DNA of 64,000 bases from Streptomyces lateritius (GCF_014649715.1 NZ_BMTO01000001.1:583047-647046); one strand, 5' to 3'. Positions 1 to 8,714 are shown, counted from the stretch's first letter. The notes: generated from the sequence alone by a model not told the origin. Translations and numbers: made by a program.

Positions 1-130
1 GGACCGTGCCTCCGGTGACGATGATGACCACGCTCATGACGACGACGGAGAGCGCGGCGCGCCGGAGCGTCCGAGGGGACGGGGTCCAGCGCCGGGCGAT
101 GGAGGCGAGTGGGTTCAGCACGCGCACCAT
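1..130 (-). CDS. ctaA: Heme A synthase, N-terminal part (runs off the left edge)
   Basis: Only the first ~43 codons are inside the window. The protein starts MVRVLNPLASIARRW, followed by a Pro-Ser-Arg stretch and a hydrophobic first membrane segment (ALSVVVMSVVIIVTGG). This matches the N-terminus of Streptomyces COX15/CtaA heme A synthases, which oxidise the heme O methyl group to make heme A for cytochrome aa3 oxidase at the membrane. The ATG at 128-130 is chosen because the family begins this way. The gene is transcribed leftwards, in the same direction as the ABC exporter upstream of it. Identification rests on the short N-terminus and on the usual ctaA-suf neighbourhood in Streptomyces. 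Confidence 0.7.
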   Translation of the reverse strand, partial: MVRVLNPLASIARRWTPSPRTLRRAALSVVVMSVVIIVTGGTV

Positions 131-200
131 GGTAGGCGGGGGCTTGTGCACGCTTTCACGAGGGGGTGGGTACGGGACGGGTTGTCCCGGAACGTCACCC

Positions 201-239
201 GGCGGTCACTCCCGGCGGTCACTCCCGGCGGTCACTCCC
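201..239. repeat. Three perfect copies of a 13-bp tandem repeat
   Basis: GGCGGTCACTCCC occurs three times head to tail (201-213, 214-226, 227-239). The last copy overlaps the stop codon of the ABC permease, and the others lie in the spacer in front of ctaA. The unit is not a multiple of three, so copy changes would alter only the spacer and the last residues of the permease. Confidence 0.9.
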
Positions 240-999
240 AGCGGAAGAACCGGGCCGCCGCGCCCAGACCGAGGACCGCCCACACCGCGAGGACGAGAGC
301 CTGGCCCCAGGGCATCGGGGCGCCGCCCTGCAGTACGTCCCGCAGCCCGTCCGAGAGCGCGGAGATCGGCAGCAGCTCCAGGACCGAGCGGGCCGCGGCG
401 GGGAACTTCTCCAGCGGCACGATCACCCCTCCGCCCACCAGGAGCAGCAGGAAGACCAGGTTCGCGGCCGCCAGCGTCGCCTCCGCCCGCAGCGTGCCGG
501 CCATCAGCAGGCCGAGGCCCGAGAAGGCGGCCGTGCCGAGGACGAGCAGCAGCGCCACGGAGGCGGCGCCGCCCTGCGGCGACCAGCCGAGTCCGAGCGC
601 GATCGCCGTCAGGAGTGCGATCTGGAGCACCTCGGTGACCAGGACGGAGAGCGTCTTGGCGGTCATCAGCGCCCAGCGGGGGAGCGGGGAGGCGCCGAGC
701 CGCTTGAGCACCCCGTAACGGCGCTCGAAACCGGTGGCGATGGCCTGGCCGGTGAAGGCGGTGGACATCACGGCGAGCGCGAGGACCCCCGGGGCGAGGA
801 AGTCGACGGCCCGCTCCGCGCCCGTGTCGATGATGTCGACGGTCGAGAAGAGCACGAGCAGCAGCGAGGGGATGATCACGGTGAGGAGCAGCTGCTCGCC
901 GTTGCGCAGCAGCATTCTCGTCTCCAGGGCCGTCTGCGCCGCGATCATCCGCCCGACGGGCGCGGCCCCCGGCTTCGGCGCGTACGTACCGCTGCTCAT
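232..999 (-). CDS. ABC exporter permease (ABC-2 type)
   Basis: A 255-residue integral membrane protein of the ABC-2 type. A short cytoplasmic N-terminus (MSSGTYAPKPGAAP) leads into about six hydrophobic segments, including LLLTVIIPSLLLVLF and LVFLLLLVGGGVIVPLEKFP; the FP turn before a short loop is usual in these permeases. The ATG at 997-999 overlaps the stop of the upstream ATPase (ATGA), so the two are translationally coupled and form one transporter. The substrate is unknown; such pairs export drugs, lipids or other small molecules. A longer reading frame reaching 1095 would run into the ATPase and is not needed. The stop codon lies in a 13-bp tandem repeat. Confidence 0.85.
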   Translation of the reverse strand: MSSGTYAPKPGAAPVGRMIAAQTALETRMLLRNGEQLLLTVIIPSLLLVLFSTVDIIDTGAERAVDFLAPGVLALAVMSTAFTGQAIATGFERRYGVLKRLGASPLPRWALMTAKTLSVLVTEVLQIALLTAIALGLGWSPQGGAASVALLLVLGTAAFSGLGLLMAGTLRAEATLAAANLVFLLLLVGGGVIVPLEKFPAAARSVLELLPISALSDGLRDVLQGGAPMPWGQALVLAVWAVLGLGAAARFFRWE

Positions 1000-1931
1000 G
1001 CGCGCAGCTCCTTGCCGGTCAGTTCGAGGAAGACGTCTTCGAGGGTGTGGCGCTCGACCGTGATGCCGTCCGGCATCACGCCGTGCTGGGCGCACCAGCT
1101 GGCGACGGTGGCGAGCAGCTGGGGGCCCACCTCGCCGCTGATCCGGTACGCCCCCGGGGTCATTTCCGCGGCGGCGGTGCCGTCGGGCAGGGCCTTGAGC
1201 AGCGAGCCGAGGTCGAGCCCGGGGCGGCCGGTGAAGCGCAGGGTGTTCTCGGCGCCGCCGCGGCAGAGCTGCTCGGGGCTGCCCTGGGCGACCACCCGGC
1301 CGGCGTCGACGATGGCGACGTCGTCGGCGAGCTCCTCGGCCTCGTTCATCAGGTGCGTGGTGAGGACGATGGTGACGCCGTCGGCGCGCAGCTCACGGAC
1401 GAGGTCCCAGGTGGCGTGGCGGGCCTGCGGGTCGAGGCCCGCGGTCGGCTCGTCCAGGAAGACCAGCTCGGGGCGGCCGACGACGGCCATGGCGAGCGCG
1501 AGGCGCTGCTGCTGGCCACCGGAGAGTCGACGGTAGGCCGTCCGGCCGCAGGAGCCGAGGCCCAGGCGCTCGCTCAGGGCGTCCACGTCGAGCGGGTGGG
1601 CGTGCAGCTTCGCCATGTGGCGGAGCATCTCGTCGGCGCGGGCGCCGGAGTAGACACCGCCGGACTGGAGCATCACGCCGACCCGGGGGCGCAGCGCGGC
1701 CGCGTCGGAGACCGGGTCGAGGCCGAGGACGCGGACGGTGCCCGCGTCGGCCTTCCGGTAGCCCTCGCAGGTCTCGATCGTGGTGGTCTTGCCGGCCCCG
1801 TTCGGGCCGAGGACGGCGGTCACGGTGCCCGTCCGCACGTCGAGGTCGAGGCCGTCGACGGCGGTCTTGCTTCCGTACCGCTTGACCAGGCCGCGTACCC
1901 GGACGGCGGTGTCGACGGACTCGTATCGCAT
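996..1931 (-). CDS. ABC exporter ATP-binding protein
   Basis: A 311-residue nucleotide-binding subunit of the DrrA/CcmA type that powers the permease encoded just downstream. It shows Walker A (GPNGAGKTT), the signature motif (LSGGQQQR), Walker B with catalytic Glu (VFLDEPTAGLD) and the switch His (LTTHLMNEAEEL). A C-terminal ~85-residue extension ends in LEDVFLELTGKELRA, typical of this group. It overlaps the permease by an ATGA. The gene diverges from sufR. The 192-bp spacer holds an iron-box-like palindrome at 2034-2052, so it may share iron control with the suf operon; this pairing is an inference. Confidence 0.92.
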   Translation of the reverse strand: MRYESVDTAVRVRGLVKRYGSKTAVDGLDLDVRTGTVTAVLGPNGAGKTTTIETCEGYRKADAGTVRVLGLDPVSDAAALRPRVGVMLQSGGVYSGARADEMLRHMAKLHAHPLDVDALSERLGLGSCGRTAYRRLSGGQQQRLALAMAVVGRPELVFLDEPTAGLDPQARHATWDLVRELRADGVTIVLTTHLMNEAEELADDVAIVDAGRVVAQGSPEQLCRGGAENTLRFTGRPGLDLGSLLKALPDGTAAAEMTPGAYRISGEVGPQLLATVASWCAQHGVMPDGITVERHTLEDVFLELTGKELRA

Positions 1932-2033
1932 GCCGGAAGTCTAGAGAGCGGCACAAGGGTGCCCCGGCCCGGGGCCTGCGGCGCGATCTGCGCCGGGGCC
2001 GCCAGACGTCGCACGAATGATCGTTTCCGCAGG

Positions 2034-2052
2034 TCAGGTAAGCCTTACCTGA
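2034..2052. promoter_or_regulatory. Iron-box-like palindrome (DtxR/IdeR/DmdR type) in the suf-ABC divergent promoter region
   Basis: TCAGGTAAGCCTTACCTGA is a perfect 9-1-9 inverted repeat. Its half-site differs from the actinobacterial iron-box half-site TTAGGTTAG at two of nine positions and retains the AGGT core. It lies 72 bp before the sufR start and 103 bp before the divergent ABC ATPase start. Iron repression of one or both operons is inferred. Confidence 0.6.
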
Positions 2053-2110
2053 GTGATGCATGGCACCGTGATCGGCTTCGGTGTCGCTTGTCACTGCCGA
2101 AGGAATTACG

Positions 2111-2124
2111 CAACAATGGCGTTG
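2111..2124. promoter_or_regulatory. SufR operator, CAAC-N6-GTTG
   Basis: CAACAATGGCGTTG fits the CAAC-N6-GTTG palindrome that I recall being reported for SufR autorepression in Streptomyces avermitilis. It ends on the first base of the GTG start codon of sufR, so bound repressor would block early transcription of its own operon. Confidence 0.75.
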
Positions 2125-2852
2125 TGAAAAACGTCGACGCGGCTCCGGTGGAGGAACTCGCGACCGGTGAGCGATCCACGCGCAACCGGGTCGCGCGGTC
2201 CATCCTGGACCACGGGCCGTCGACGGTCGCCGATCTCGCGCAGCGGCTCCGCCTCACCCAGGCGGCCGTGCGACGGCACCTCGACTCGCTCGTCGCCGAG
2301 AACGTCGTCGAAGCCCGCGAGAAGCGCGTCTACGGCGCCCGCACCCGTGGCCGGCCCGCCAAGGTCTTCGCACTCACCGACTGCGGCCGGGACGCCTTCG
2401 ACCAGTCGTACGACTCGCTGGCCGTCGACGCCCTGCGCTGGATCGAGAGGAACGCAGGTGGAGAGGCGGCCGTCGCCGCCTTCGCCCGCGACCGACTCGA
2501 GGCCCAGGCCGAGACGTACCGCGCGGCCGTCGAGGCGGCAGACCCCGACCGGCGCACCGAGGCTCTCGCCAGGGCGCTGAGCGCCGACGGGTACGCTGCC
2601 ACCGCGCGCAACGCACCGGTCGGCGAGCAGCTCTGCCAGCACCACTGCCCGGTCGCCCACGTCGCCGAGCAGTACCCCCAGCTGTGCGAGGCGGAGACGG
2701 AAGTCTTCTCGCGCCTCCTGGGAACGCACGTCCAGCGTCTGGCCACCATCGCGCATGGTGACGGCGTCTGTACGACGTTCATCCCGCACAGCGCCCCACA
2801 GACCACACCCCCATCAGCATCCGCAAGTACGGCCGGGAGGAACCCCGCATGA
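2124..2852 (+). CDS. sufR: SufR, Fe-S cluster-sensing repressor of the suf operon
   Basis: A 242-residue regulator with an N-terminal winged helix-turn-helix (about residues 20-85; [20 protein letters not shown]). The C-terminal part carries Cys171-X3-Cys175-X12-Cys188 plus Cys216, the layout expected to ligate an Fe-S cluster. In this family the cluster-bound form represses the suf operon and loss of the cluster derepresses it. The GTG start at 2124 gives the usual VKNVD N-terminus; an AAGGAA sits rather far (about 20 bp) upstream, so the start is likely but not certain. The gene overlaps sufB by ATGA. The family operator overlaps the start codon. Confidence 0.92.
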   Translation: MKNVDAAPVEELATGERSTRNRVARSILDHGPSTVADLAQRLRLTQAAVRRHLDSLVAENVVEAREKRVYGARTRGRPAKVFALTDCGRDAFDQSYDSLAVDALRWIERNAGGEAAVAAFARDRLEAQAETYRAAVEAADPDRRTEALARALSADGYAATARNAPVGEQLCQHHCPVAHVAEQYPQLCEAETEVFSRLLGTHVQRLATIAHGDGVCTTFIPHSAPQTTPPSASASTAGRNPA

Positions 2853-4264
2853 CCACCGAGATCAGCCACCCCGAGCTCGAGGGCCTGGGTCGGTACGAGT
2901 ACGGCTGGGCCGACTCGGACGCGGCCGGTGCCACCGCCAAGCGCGGTCTCTCCGAGGCCGTCGTCCGCGACATCTCCGAGAAGAAGAACGAGCCGGAGTG
3001 GATGCTGAAGCTGCGGCTGAAGGGTCTGCGCCTCTTCGACAAGAAGCCCATGCCGAGCTGGGGCTCCGACCTGTCGGGCATCGACTTCGACAACATCAAG
3101 TACTTCGTGCGCTCCACCGAGAAGCAGGCCGCTTCGTGGGAGGAACTGCCCGAGGACATCAAGAACACGTACGACAAGCTCGGCATCCCCGAGGCGGAGA
3201 AGCAGCGCCTCGTCGCCGGTGTCGCGGCCCAGTACGAGTCCGAGGTCGTCTACCACCAGATCCGCGAGGACCTGGAGGAGCAGGGCGTCATCTTCGTCGA
3301 CACCGACACCGCGCTGAAGGAGCACGAGGAGCTCTTCCGCGAGTACTTCGGCACGGTCATCCCGGTCGGCGACAACAAGTTCGCCTCGCTGAACACGGCC
3401 GTGTGGTCCGGCGGATCCTTCATCTACGTCCCGAAGGGCGTGCACGTCGAGATCCCGCTGCAGGCCTACTTCCGTATCAACACGGAGAACATGGGCCAGT
3501 TCGAGCGGACGCTGATCATCGTCGACGAGGACGCCTACGTCCACTACGTCGAGGGCTGCACCGCCCCGATCTACTCCTCCGACTCGCTGCACTCCGCGGT
3601 CGTCGAGATCATCGTGAAGAAGGGCGGCCGCTGCCGCTACACGACGATCCAGAACTGGTCGAACAACGTGTACAACCTGGTCACCAAGCGCGCCGTGGCC
3701 TACGAGGGCGCGACCATGGAGTGGGTCGACGGCAACATCGGCTCCAAGGTCACCATGAAGTACCCGGCCGTCTACCTGATGGGCGAGCACGCCAAGGGCG
3801 AGACCCTGTCCATCGCCTTCGCGGGCGAGGGGCAGCACCAGGACGCCGGCGCCAAGATGGTCCACATGGCCCCGAACACCTCGTCCAACATCGTCTCCAA
3901 GTCGGTGGCGCGAGGCGGCGGCCGCACCTCCTACCGCGGTCTCATCGAGATCGGCGAGGGTGCGCCGGGCTCCAAGTCGAACGTGCTGTGCGACGCGCTG
4001 CTCGTCGACACGATCTCCCGCTCCGACACGTACCCCTACGTGGACGTGCGCGAGGACGACGTCTCCATGGGCCACGAGGCCACCGTCTCCAAGGTCTCCG
4101 AGGACCAGCTCTTCTACCTGATGAGCCGCGGTCTGACCGAGTTCGAGGCGATGGCGATGATCGTGCGCGGCTTCGTCGAGCCCATCGCCAAGGAGCTGCC
4201 CATGGAGTACGCCCTGGAGCTGAACCGGCTGATCGAGCTGCAGATGGAAGGCGCGGTGGGCTAG
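2849..4264 (+). CDS. sufB: SufB, Fe-S cluster scaffold subunit
   Basis: A 471-residue core protein of the SufBC2D complex, which builds Fe-S clusters from sulfide delivered by SufS/SufU. It has the family beta-helix with repeated aromatic/hydrophobic strands and the C-terminal SufBD signature. The conserved Cys in SNVLCDALL and the HEA motif (MGHEATVSK) sit at the SufB-SufD interface where clusters form. Length is normal for the family. It overlaps sufR by ATGA, so the repressor and scaffold are co-translated. It is followed by a strong hairpin before sufD. Confidence 0.97.
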   Translation: MTTEISHPELEGLGRYEYGWADSDAAGATAKRGLSEAVVRDISEKKNEPEWMLKLRLKGLRLFDKKPMPSWGSDLSGIDFDNIKYFVRSTEKQAASWEELPEDIKNTYDKLGIPEAEKQRLVAGVAAQYESEVVYHQIREDLEEQGVIFVDTDTALKEHEELFREYFGTVIPVGDNKFASLNTAVWSGGSFIYVPKGVHVEIPLQAYFRINTENMGQFERTLIIVDEDAYVHYVEGCTAPIYSSDSLHSAVVEIIVKKGGRCRYTTIQNWSNNVYNLVTKRAVAYEGATMEWVDGNIGSKVTMKYPAVYLMGEHAKGETLSIAFAGEGQHQDAGAKMVHMAPNTSSNIVSKSVARGGGRTSYRGLIEIGEGAPGSKSNVLCDALLVDTISRSDTYPYVDVREDDVSMGHEATVSKVSEDQLFYLMSRGLTEFEAMAMIVRGFVEPIAKELPMEYALELNRLIELQMEGAVG

Positions 4265-4287
4265 CAGCCCCGGCCACCCGGCCACCC

Positions 4288-4320
4288 CTCGCGGGGGCCC
4301 GCGCGACGGGCCCCCGCGAG
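4288..4320 (+). terminator. Strong hairpin inside the suf operon, between sufB and sufD
   Basis: CTCGCGGGGGCCCG (4288-4301) pairs perfectly with CGGGCCCCCGCGAG (4307-4320) over a 5-nt loop. There is no U-tract. It lies in the 105-bp sufB-sufD gap, the only large gap between suf genes here. It may act as a partial terminator or as a 3' stabiliser for a sufRB message. Confidence 0.75.
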
Positions 4321-4369
4321 CTTCTCGCAGCGAACGCACCGAACGCAGAAAGTGAGCACACCGACAGCC

Positions 4370-5551
4370 ATGGCTGACGCTCAGAACATCCCGGCGGGCT
4401 CCACCACCGCCGGCTCGATCGCGGTGGCCGCCGAGTCCACCGTCGCCACGCGCATGAGCGCGCCCCCGTCCTTCGACGTCGCGGACTTCCCCGTCCCGCA
4501 CGGCCGTGAGGAGGAGTGGCGGTTCACCCCCCTGGAGCGCCTCCGCGGACTGCACGACGGCACCGCCGTCGCGTCCGGCGAGGGCGTCAAGGTCGAGATC
4601 GAGGCCCCCGAGGGCGTCACCGTGGAGACCGTCGGCCGTGACGACGCGCGCCTCGGCAGGGCCGGCAAGCCCGTCGACCGGGTCGCCGCCCAGGCGTACT
4701 CCTCCTTCGAGAAGGCCTCGGTCGTCACCGTCGCCAAGGAGGCCGTCCTCACCGAGCCCGTCCGGATCGCCGTGCACGGCCAGGGCGGCGTCGCCTTCGG
4801 CCACCAGGTGATCGAGCTGGGCGCGTTCGCCGAGGCCGTCGTGGTCATCGACCACACCGGCGACGCGGTGCTCGCCGCCAACGTCGACTTCCTCCTCGGG
4901 GACGGCGCCAAGCTCACCGTCGTCTCCGTCCAGGACTGGGACGAGAAGGCCGTCCACGTCGCCCAGCACAACGCGCTGGTCGGCCGCGACGCCTCCTTCA
5001 AGTCGGTCGTCGTCACGTTCGGCGGCGACGTGGTCCGCCTCCACCCGCGCGTCGAGTACGCCGGCACCGGCGGCGAGGCCGAGCTCTTCGGCCTGTACTT
5101 CACCGACGCCGGTCAGCACCAGGAGCACCGCCTCCTGGTCGACCACAACACCCCGCACTGCAAGTCCAACGTGGCCTACAAGGGCGCGCTGCAGGGCCAG
5201 GACGCGCACGCCGTCTGGATCGGTGACGTCCTCATCCAGGCCAGGGCCGAGGGCACCGACACCTACGAGCTCAACCGGAACCTGGTCCTCACGGACGGCG
5301 CCCGGGTCGACTCCGTGCCGAACCTGGAGATCGAGACCGGCGAGATCGCCGGCGCCGGTCACGCCTCGGCCACCGGTCGCTTCGACGACGAGCAGCTCTT
5401 CTACCTGATGGCCCGCGGCATCCCGGAGACCGAGGCCCGCCGCCTGGTCGTCCGCGGCTTCTTCGCAGAGCTGGTCCAGCAGATCGGCCTGCCGGACGTC
5501 CAGGAGCGCCTGATCACCAAGATCGAGGCCGAGCTGGAGGCTACCGTCTGA
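4370..5551 (+). CDS. sufD: SufD, Fe-S cluster scaffold subunit
   Basis: A 393-residue partner of SufB in the SufBC2D scaffold. It shares the SufBD beta-helix fold: NTPHCKSNVAYKGAL and GHASATGRFDDEQLFYLMARG parallel the SufB C-terminal region, and the conserved His is in GAGHASA. The ATG at 4370 (MADAQN) matches family N-termini; a GTG at 4352 in the same frame is an alternative. Its stop overlaps the Rieske start by one base (TGATG). It follows the 4288-4320 hairpin, so it may be expressed at a different level from sufB. Confidence 0.95.
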   Translation: MADAQNIPAGSTTAGSIAVAAESTVATRMSAPPSFDVADFPVPHGREEEWRFTPLERLRGLHDGTAVASGEGVKVEIEAPEGVTVETVGRDDARLGRAGKPVDRVAAQAYSSFEKASVVTVAKEAVLTEPVRIAVHGQGGVAFGHQVIELGAFAEAVVVIDHTGDAVLAANVDFLLGDGAKLTVVSVQDWDEKAVHVAQHNALVGRDASFKSVVVTFGGDVVRLHPRVEYAGTGGEAELFGLYFTDAGQHQEHRLLVDHNTPHCKSNVAYKGALQGQDAHAVWIGDVLIQARAEGTDTYELNRNLVLTDGARVDSVPNLEIETGEIAGAGHASATGRFDDEQLFYLMARGIPETEARRLVVRGFFAELVQQIGLPDVQERLITKIEAELEATV

Positions 5552-5868
5552 TGGCCTTCGTCCGCGTCTGCGCACTGAGCGAGCTGGAGAGCGACACCCC
5601 CAAGCGGGTCGAGGTCGACGGCACGCCGGTGTCCGTCGTCCAGACCGGCGGCGAGGTGTTCGCGATCAACGACATCTGCTCGCACGCGAACGTGTCGCTG
5701 TCGGAGGGCGAGGTCGAGGACTGCGCCATCGAGTGCTGGCTGCACGGGTCCAGCTTCGACCTCCGCACCGGCAAGCCGTCCGGCCTTCCCGCGACGCGCC
5801 CCGTCCCCGTATACCCCGTAAAGATCGAAGGGGACGATGTGCTCGTCTCCGTCACCCAGGAGTCCTGA
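5551..5868 (+). CDS. Rieske-type non-heme ferredoxin of the suf operon
   Basis: A 105-residue small Rieske [2Fe-2S] protein. The cluster motif is C-S-H-A-N followed by C-W-L-H-G (CxH...CxxH), spaced as in dioxygenase-type ferredoxins. It lies between sufD and sufC, overlapping the sufD stop by one base, as in other Streptomyces suf operons. It probably supplies electrons to, or is a client of, cluster assembly; its exact role is not settled. It is cytoplasmic, with no signal sequence. Confidence 0.9.
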   Translation: MAFVRVCALSELESDTPKRVEVDGTPVSVVQTGGEVFAINDICSHANVSLSEGEVEDCAIECWLHGSSFDLRTGKPSGLPATRPVPVYPVKIEGDDVLVSVTQES

Positions 5869-5875
5869 GTCACCC

Positions 5876-6640
5876 ATGGCAACGCTTGAAATCCACGACC
5901 TGCACGTCTCCGTCGAGGCCGAGAACGGCCCCCGGGAGATCCTCAAGGGTGTCGACCTGACCATCAAGCAGGGCGAGACCCACGCCGTCATGGGCCCCAA
6001 CGGCTCCGGCAAGTCGACCCTGGCGTACTCGCTCGCCGGTCACCCGAAGTACACGGTCACCGGCGGCACCGTCACCCTCGACGGCGAGGACGTCCTCGAG
6101 ATGTCGGTCGACGAGCGCGCCCGCGCCGGCGTCTTCCTGGCCATGCAGTACCCGGTCGAGGTCCCCGGCGTCTCGGTCTCCAACTTCCTGCGCACCTCCG
6201 CCACCGCCGTCCGCGGCGAGGCCCCCAAGCTGCGTACCTGGGTGAAGGAGGTCCGGGAGGCGATGGAGCAGCTCCAGATGGACCCGGCCTTCGCCGAGCG
6301 CAACGTCAACGAGGGCTTCTCCGGCGGTGAGAAGAAGCGCCACGAGATCCTTCAGCTGGAGCTCCTCAAGCCGAAGATCGCGATCCTCGACGAGACCGAC
6401 TCCGGCCTGGACGTCGACGCCCTGCGCGTCGTCTCCGAGGGCGTCAACCGCGTCCGCGAGAGCGGCGAGGTCGGCACCCTGCTGATCACGCACTACACGC
6501 GGATTCTCCGCTACATCAAGCCCGACTTCGTGCACGTCTTCGCGAACGGTCGCATCGCCGAGTCCGGCGGCGCCGAGCTCGCCGACAAGCTGGAGAACGA
6601 GGGCTACGAGTCGTACGTGAAGGGTGGCGCATCCGCGTGA
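5876..6640 (+). CDS. sufC: SufC, ATPase of the Fe-S assembly complex
   Basis: A 254-residue ABC-type ATPase that drives conformational change in SufBC2D. Walker A is GPNGSGKST (residues 40-48). The signature is modified to FSGGEKKRHEI and Walker B reads IAILDETDSGLD, both hallmarks of SufC rather than of transport ATPases. The ATG at 5876 follows the Rieske gene by 7 bp. A longer frame from 5837 overlaps that gene and lacks family support. The stop overlaps the sufS start. Confidence 0.97.
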   Translation: MATLEIHDLHVSVEAENGPREILKGVDLTIKQGETHAVMGPNGSGKSTLAYSLAGHPKYTVTGGTVTLDGEDVLEMSVDERARAGVFLAMQYPVEVPGVSVSNFLRTSATAVRGEAPKLRTWVKEVREAMEQLQMDPAFAERNVNEGFSGGEKKRHEILQLELLKPKIAILDETDSGLDVDALRVVSEGVNRVRESGEVGTLLITHYTRILRYIKPDFVHVFANGRIAESGGAELADKLENEGYESYVKGGASA

Positions 6641-7905
6641 CATCTGCCCATCAGGGGCTCACCGGCCTCCTCGACACCGAGGCGATCCGCAAGGACTTCC
6701 CGCTCCTGGATCGCGTGGTCCACGACGGCAAGAAGATCGTGTACCTGGACTCCGCGGCGACCTCGCAGAAGCCGCGTCAAGTGCTCGACGCGCTCAACAC
6801 GTACTACGAGCGTCACAACGCCAATGTCCACCGCGGCGTCTACACGGTCGCCGAGGAGGCGACGGCGCTGTACGAGGGCGCCCGTGACAAGGTCGCGGCG
6901 TTCATCAACGCGCCGAGCCGCGACGAGGTGATCTTCACCAAGAACGCCTCGGAGTCGCTCAACCTCGTGGCCAACATGCTGGGCTGGGCCGACGAGCCCT
7001 ACCGCGTGGACCACGAGACCGAGATCGCCATCACGGAGATGGAGCACCACTCCAACATCGTGCCGTGGCAGCTGCTCTCGCAGCGCACCGGCGCGAAGCT
7101 GAAGTGGTTCGGGCTCACCGACGACGGCAGGCTCGACCTGTCGAACATCGAAGAGGTCATCACCGAGAAGACCAAGATCGTCTCCTTCACGCTGGTGTCG
7201 AACCTGCTCGGTACGGTCAACCCGGTCGAGACGATCATCCGCCGTGCCCAGGAGGTCGGTGCGCTGGTCTGCATCGACGCCTCGCAGGCCGCCCCGCACA
7301 TGGTGCTCGACGTGCAGGCGCTGCAGGCCGACTTCGTGGCCTTCACCGGCCACAAGATGGTCGGTCCCACCGGCATCGGCGTGCTCTGGGGACGGCAGGA
7401 GCTCCTGGAGGACCTGCCTCCGTTCCTCGGCGGCGGCGAGATGATCGAGACCGTGTCGATGCACTCCTCGACCTACGCGCCTGCCCCGCACAAGTTCGAG
7501 GCGGGTACGCCCCCGATCGCGCAGGCCGTCGGCCTCGGCGCGGCCGTGGACTACCTCTCGGCGATCGGCATGGAGAACATCGCGCGCCACGAGCACGCGA
7601 TCACCGAGTACGCCGTCCGTCGCCTCCAGGAGGTTCCGGACCTGCGGATCATCGGCCCCACCACGGCCGAGGACCGCGGCGCGGCGATCTCCTTCGTCCT
7701 CGGCGACATCCACCCGCACGACGTGGGCCAGGTCCTCGACGAGCAGGGCATCGCGGTCCGCGTCGGCCACCACTGCGCGCGGCCCGTCTGCCTGCGGTAC
7801 GGAATTCCCGCGACCACGCGAGCGTCGTTCTATCTGTACTCCACGCCGGCCGAGGTCGACGCCCTGGTCGAGGGGCTGGAGCACGTACGGAACTTCTTCG
7901 GCTAG
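6637..7905 (+). CDS. sufS: SufS, cysteine desulfurase
   Basis: A 422-residue class II (group II) PLP-dependent cysteine desulfurase that removes sulfur from cysteine as an enzyme persulfide and passes it to SufU. The PLP lysine is Lys240 in FTGHKMVGPTG, and the catalytic cysteine is Cys380 in VGHHCARPVC. It begins with GTG at 6637, overlapping the sufC stop (GTGA). Length and motifs are typical of the SufU-dependent Gram-positive type. Confidence 0.97.
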   Translation: MTSAHQGLTGLLDTEAIRKDFPLLDRVVHDGKKIVYLDSAATSQKPRQVLDALNTYYERHNANVHRGVYTVAEEATALYEGARDKVAAFINAPSRDEVIFTKNASESLNLVANMLGWADEPYRVDHETEIAITEMEHHSNIVPWQLLSQRTGAKLKWFGLTDDGRLDLSNIEEVITEKTKIVSFTLVSNLLGTVNPVETIIRRAQEVGALVCIDASQAAPHMVLDVQALQADFVAFTGHKMVGPTGIGVLWGRQELLEDLPPFLGGGEMIETVSMHSSTYAPAPHKFEAGTPPIAQAVGLGAAVDYLSAIGMENIARHEHAITEYAVRRLQEVPDLRIIGPTTAEDRGAAISFVLGDIHPHDVGQVLDEQGIAVRVGHHCARPVCLRYGIPATTRASFYLYSTPAEVDALVEGLEHVRNFFG

Positions 7906-7914
7906 GGGATTCTC

Positions 7915-8379
7915 GTGAAGCTGGATTCGATGTACCAGGACGTCATCCTGGACCACTACAAGCACCCGCACGGGCGCGGTCTCAGGGACGGCGACGCCGA
8001 GGTGCACCACGTCAACCCGACGTGTGGCGACGAGATCACGCTCCGCGTGAAGTACGACGGCTCGCGCATCGAGGACGTGTCGTACGAAGGTCAGGGCTGC
8101 TCAATCAGCCAGGCTTCGGCCTCGGTCCTGAACGAGCTGCTCGTCGGCAAGGAGCTGGCCGAGGCGCAGAAGATCCAGGGCACCTTCCTGGAGCTGATGC
8201 AGTCCAAGGGCCAGATCGAGCCGGACGACGCGATGGAGGAGGTCCTGGAGGACGCGGTCGCGTTCGCGGGCGTCTCCAAGTACCCGGCCCGGGTCAAGTG
8301 CGCGCTGCTCAGCTGGATGGCGTGGAAGGACGCGACCGCCCAGGCTCTGGGCGACGGTGCGGAGAGGAAGTCGGCATGA
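7915..8379 (+). CDS. sufU: SufU, zinc-dependent sulfur-transfer protein
   Basis: A 154-residue IscU-fold protein that takes the persulfide from SufS. It shows the family Cys residues in NPTCGDEI, GQGCSIS and ARVKCALLSW and the Asp in CGDE, which together bind zinc. The GTG at 7915 is preceded by a GGGG ribosome-binding run 5-9 bp upstream. Its stop overlaps sufT by ATGA. The insertion between the first and second Cys is the SufU type rather than IscU. Confidence 0.95.
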   Translation: MKLDSMYQDVILDHYKHPHGRGLRDGDAEVHHVNPTCGDEITLRVKYDGSRIEDVSYEGQGCSISQASASVLNELLVGKELAEAQKIQGTFLELMQSKGQIEPDDAMEEVLEDAVAFAGVSKYPARVKCALLSWMAWKDATAQALGDGAERKSA

Positions 8380-8714
8380 CCGAGAACGCTGGGGCCACGA
8401 TGAAGCCGGCCTCCGAGGAAGAGATCCGCGAGGCGCTGTACGACGTCGTCGACCCCGAGCTGGGCATCGACGTGGTCAACCTCGGCCTGATCTACGGCAT
8501 CCACATCGACGACACCAACGTCGTCACGCTGGACATGACCCTGACGTCGGCGGCGTGTCCGCTGACCGATGTGATCGAGGACCAGGCGAAGGCCGCCACC
8601 GACGGCATCGCCAGCGAGCTGAAGATCAACTGGGTATGGATGCCGCCGTGGGGCCCGGACAAGATCACGGACGACGGCCGCGAGCAGCTGCGCGCGCTCG
8701 GCTTCAACGTCTGA
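8376..8714 (+). CDS. sufT: SufT/MIP18-family Fe-S assembly factor (DUF59)
   Basis: A 112-residue MIP18 (DUF59) protein. Family signatures are DPELGIDVVNLGLIY near the N-terminus and TSAACPLTDVI with the conserved Cys, followed by VWMPPWGPD. SufT proteins help mature Fe-S enzymes, probably at the cluster transfer step. It overlaps sufU by ATGA and is the last gene of the suf operon. A 15-bp-stem hairpin follows 27 bp after the stop. Confidence 0.92.
   Translation: MTENAGATMKPASEEEIREALYDVVDPELGIDVVNLGLIYGIHIDDTNVVTLDMTLTSAACPLTDVIEDQAKAATDGIASELKINWVWMPPWGPDKITDDGREQLRALGFNV

Noticed and set aside
1047..2123. An extension of sufR upstream to 1047 as one long frame
   Set aside because: It would read opposite to the ABC ATPase gene and across the divergent promoter region; the regulator domain begins at 2124.
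2330..5575. A 1081-codon leftward open frame opposite sufR-sufB-sufD
   Set aside because: It is the mirror image of well-supported suf genes in a high-GC genome, where antisense frames stay open by chance; it has no family similarity and no ribosome-binding site.
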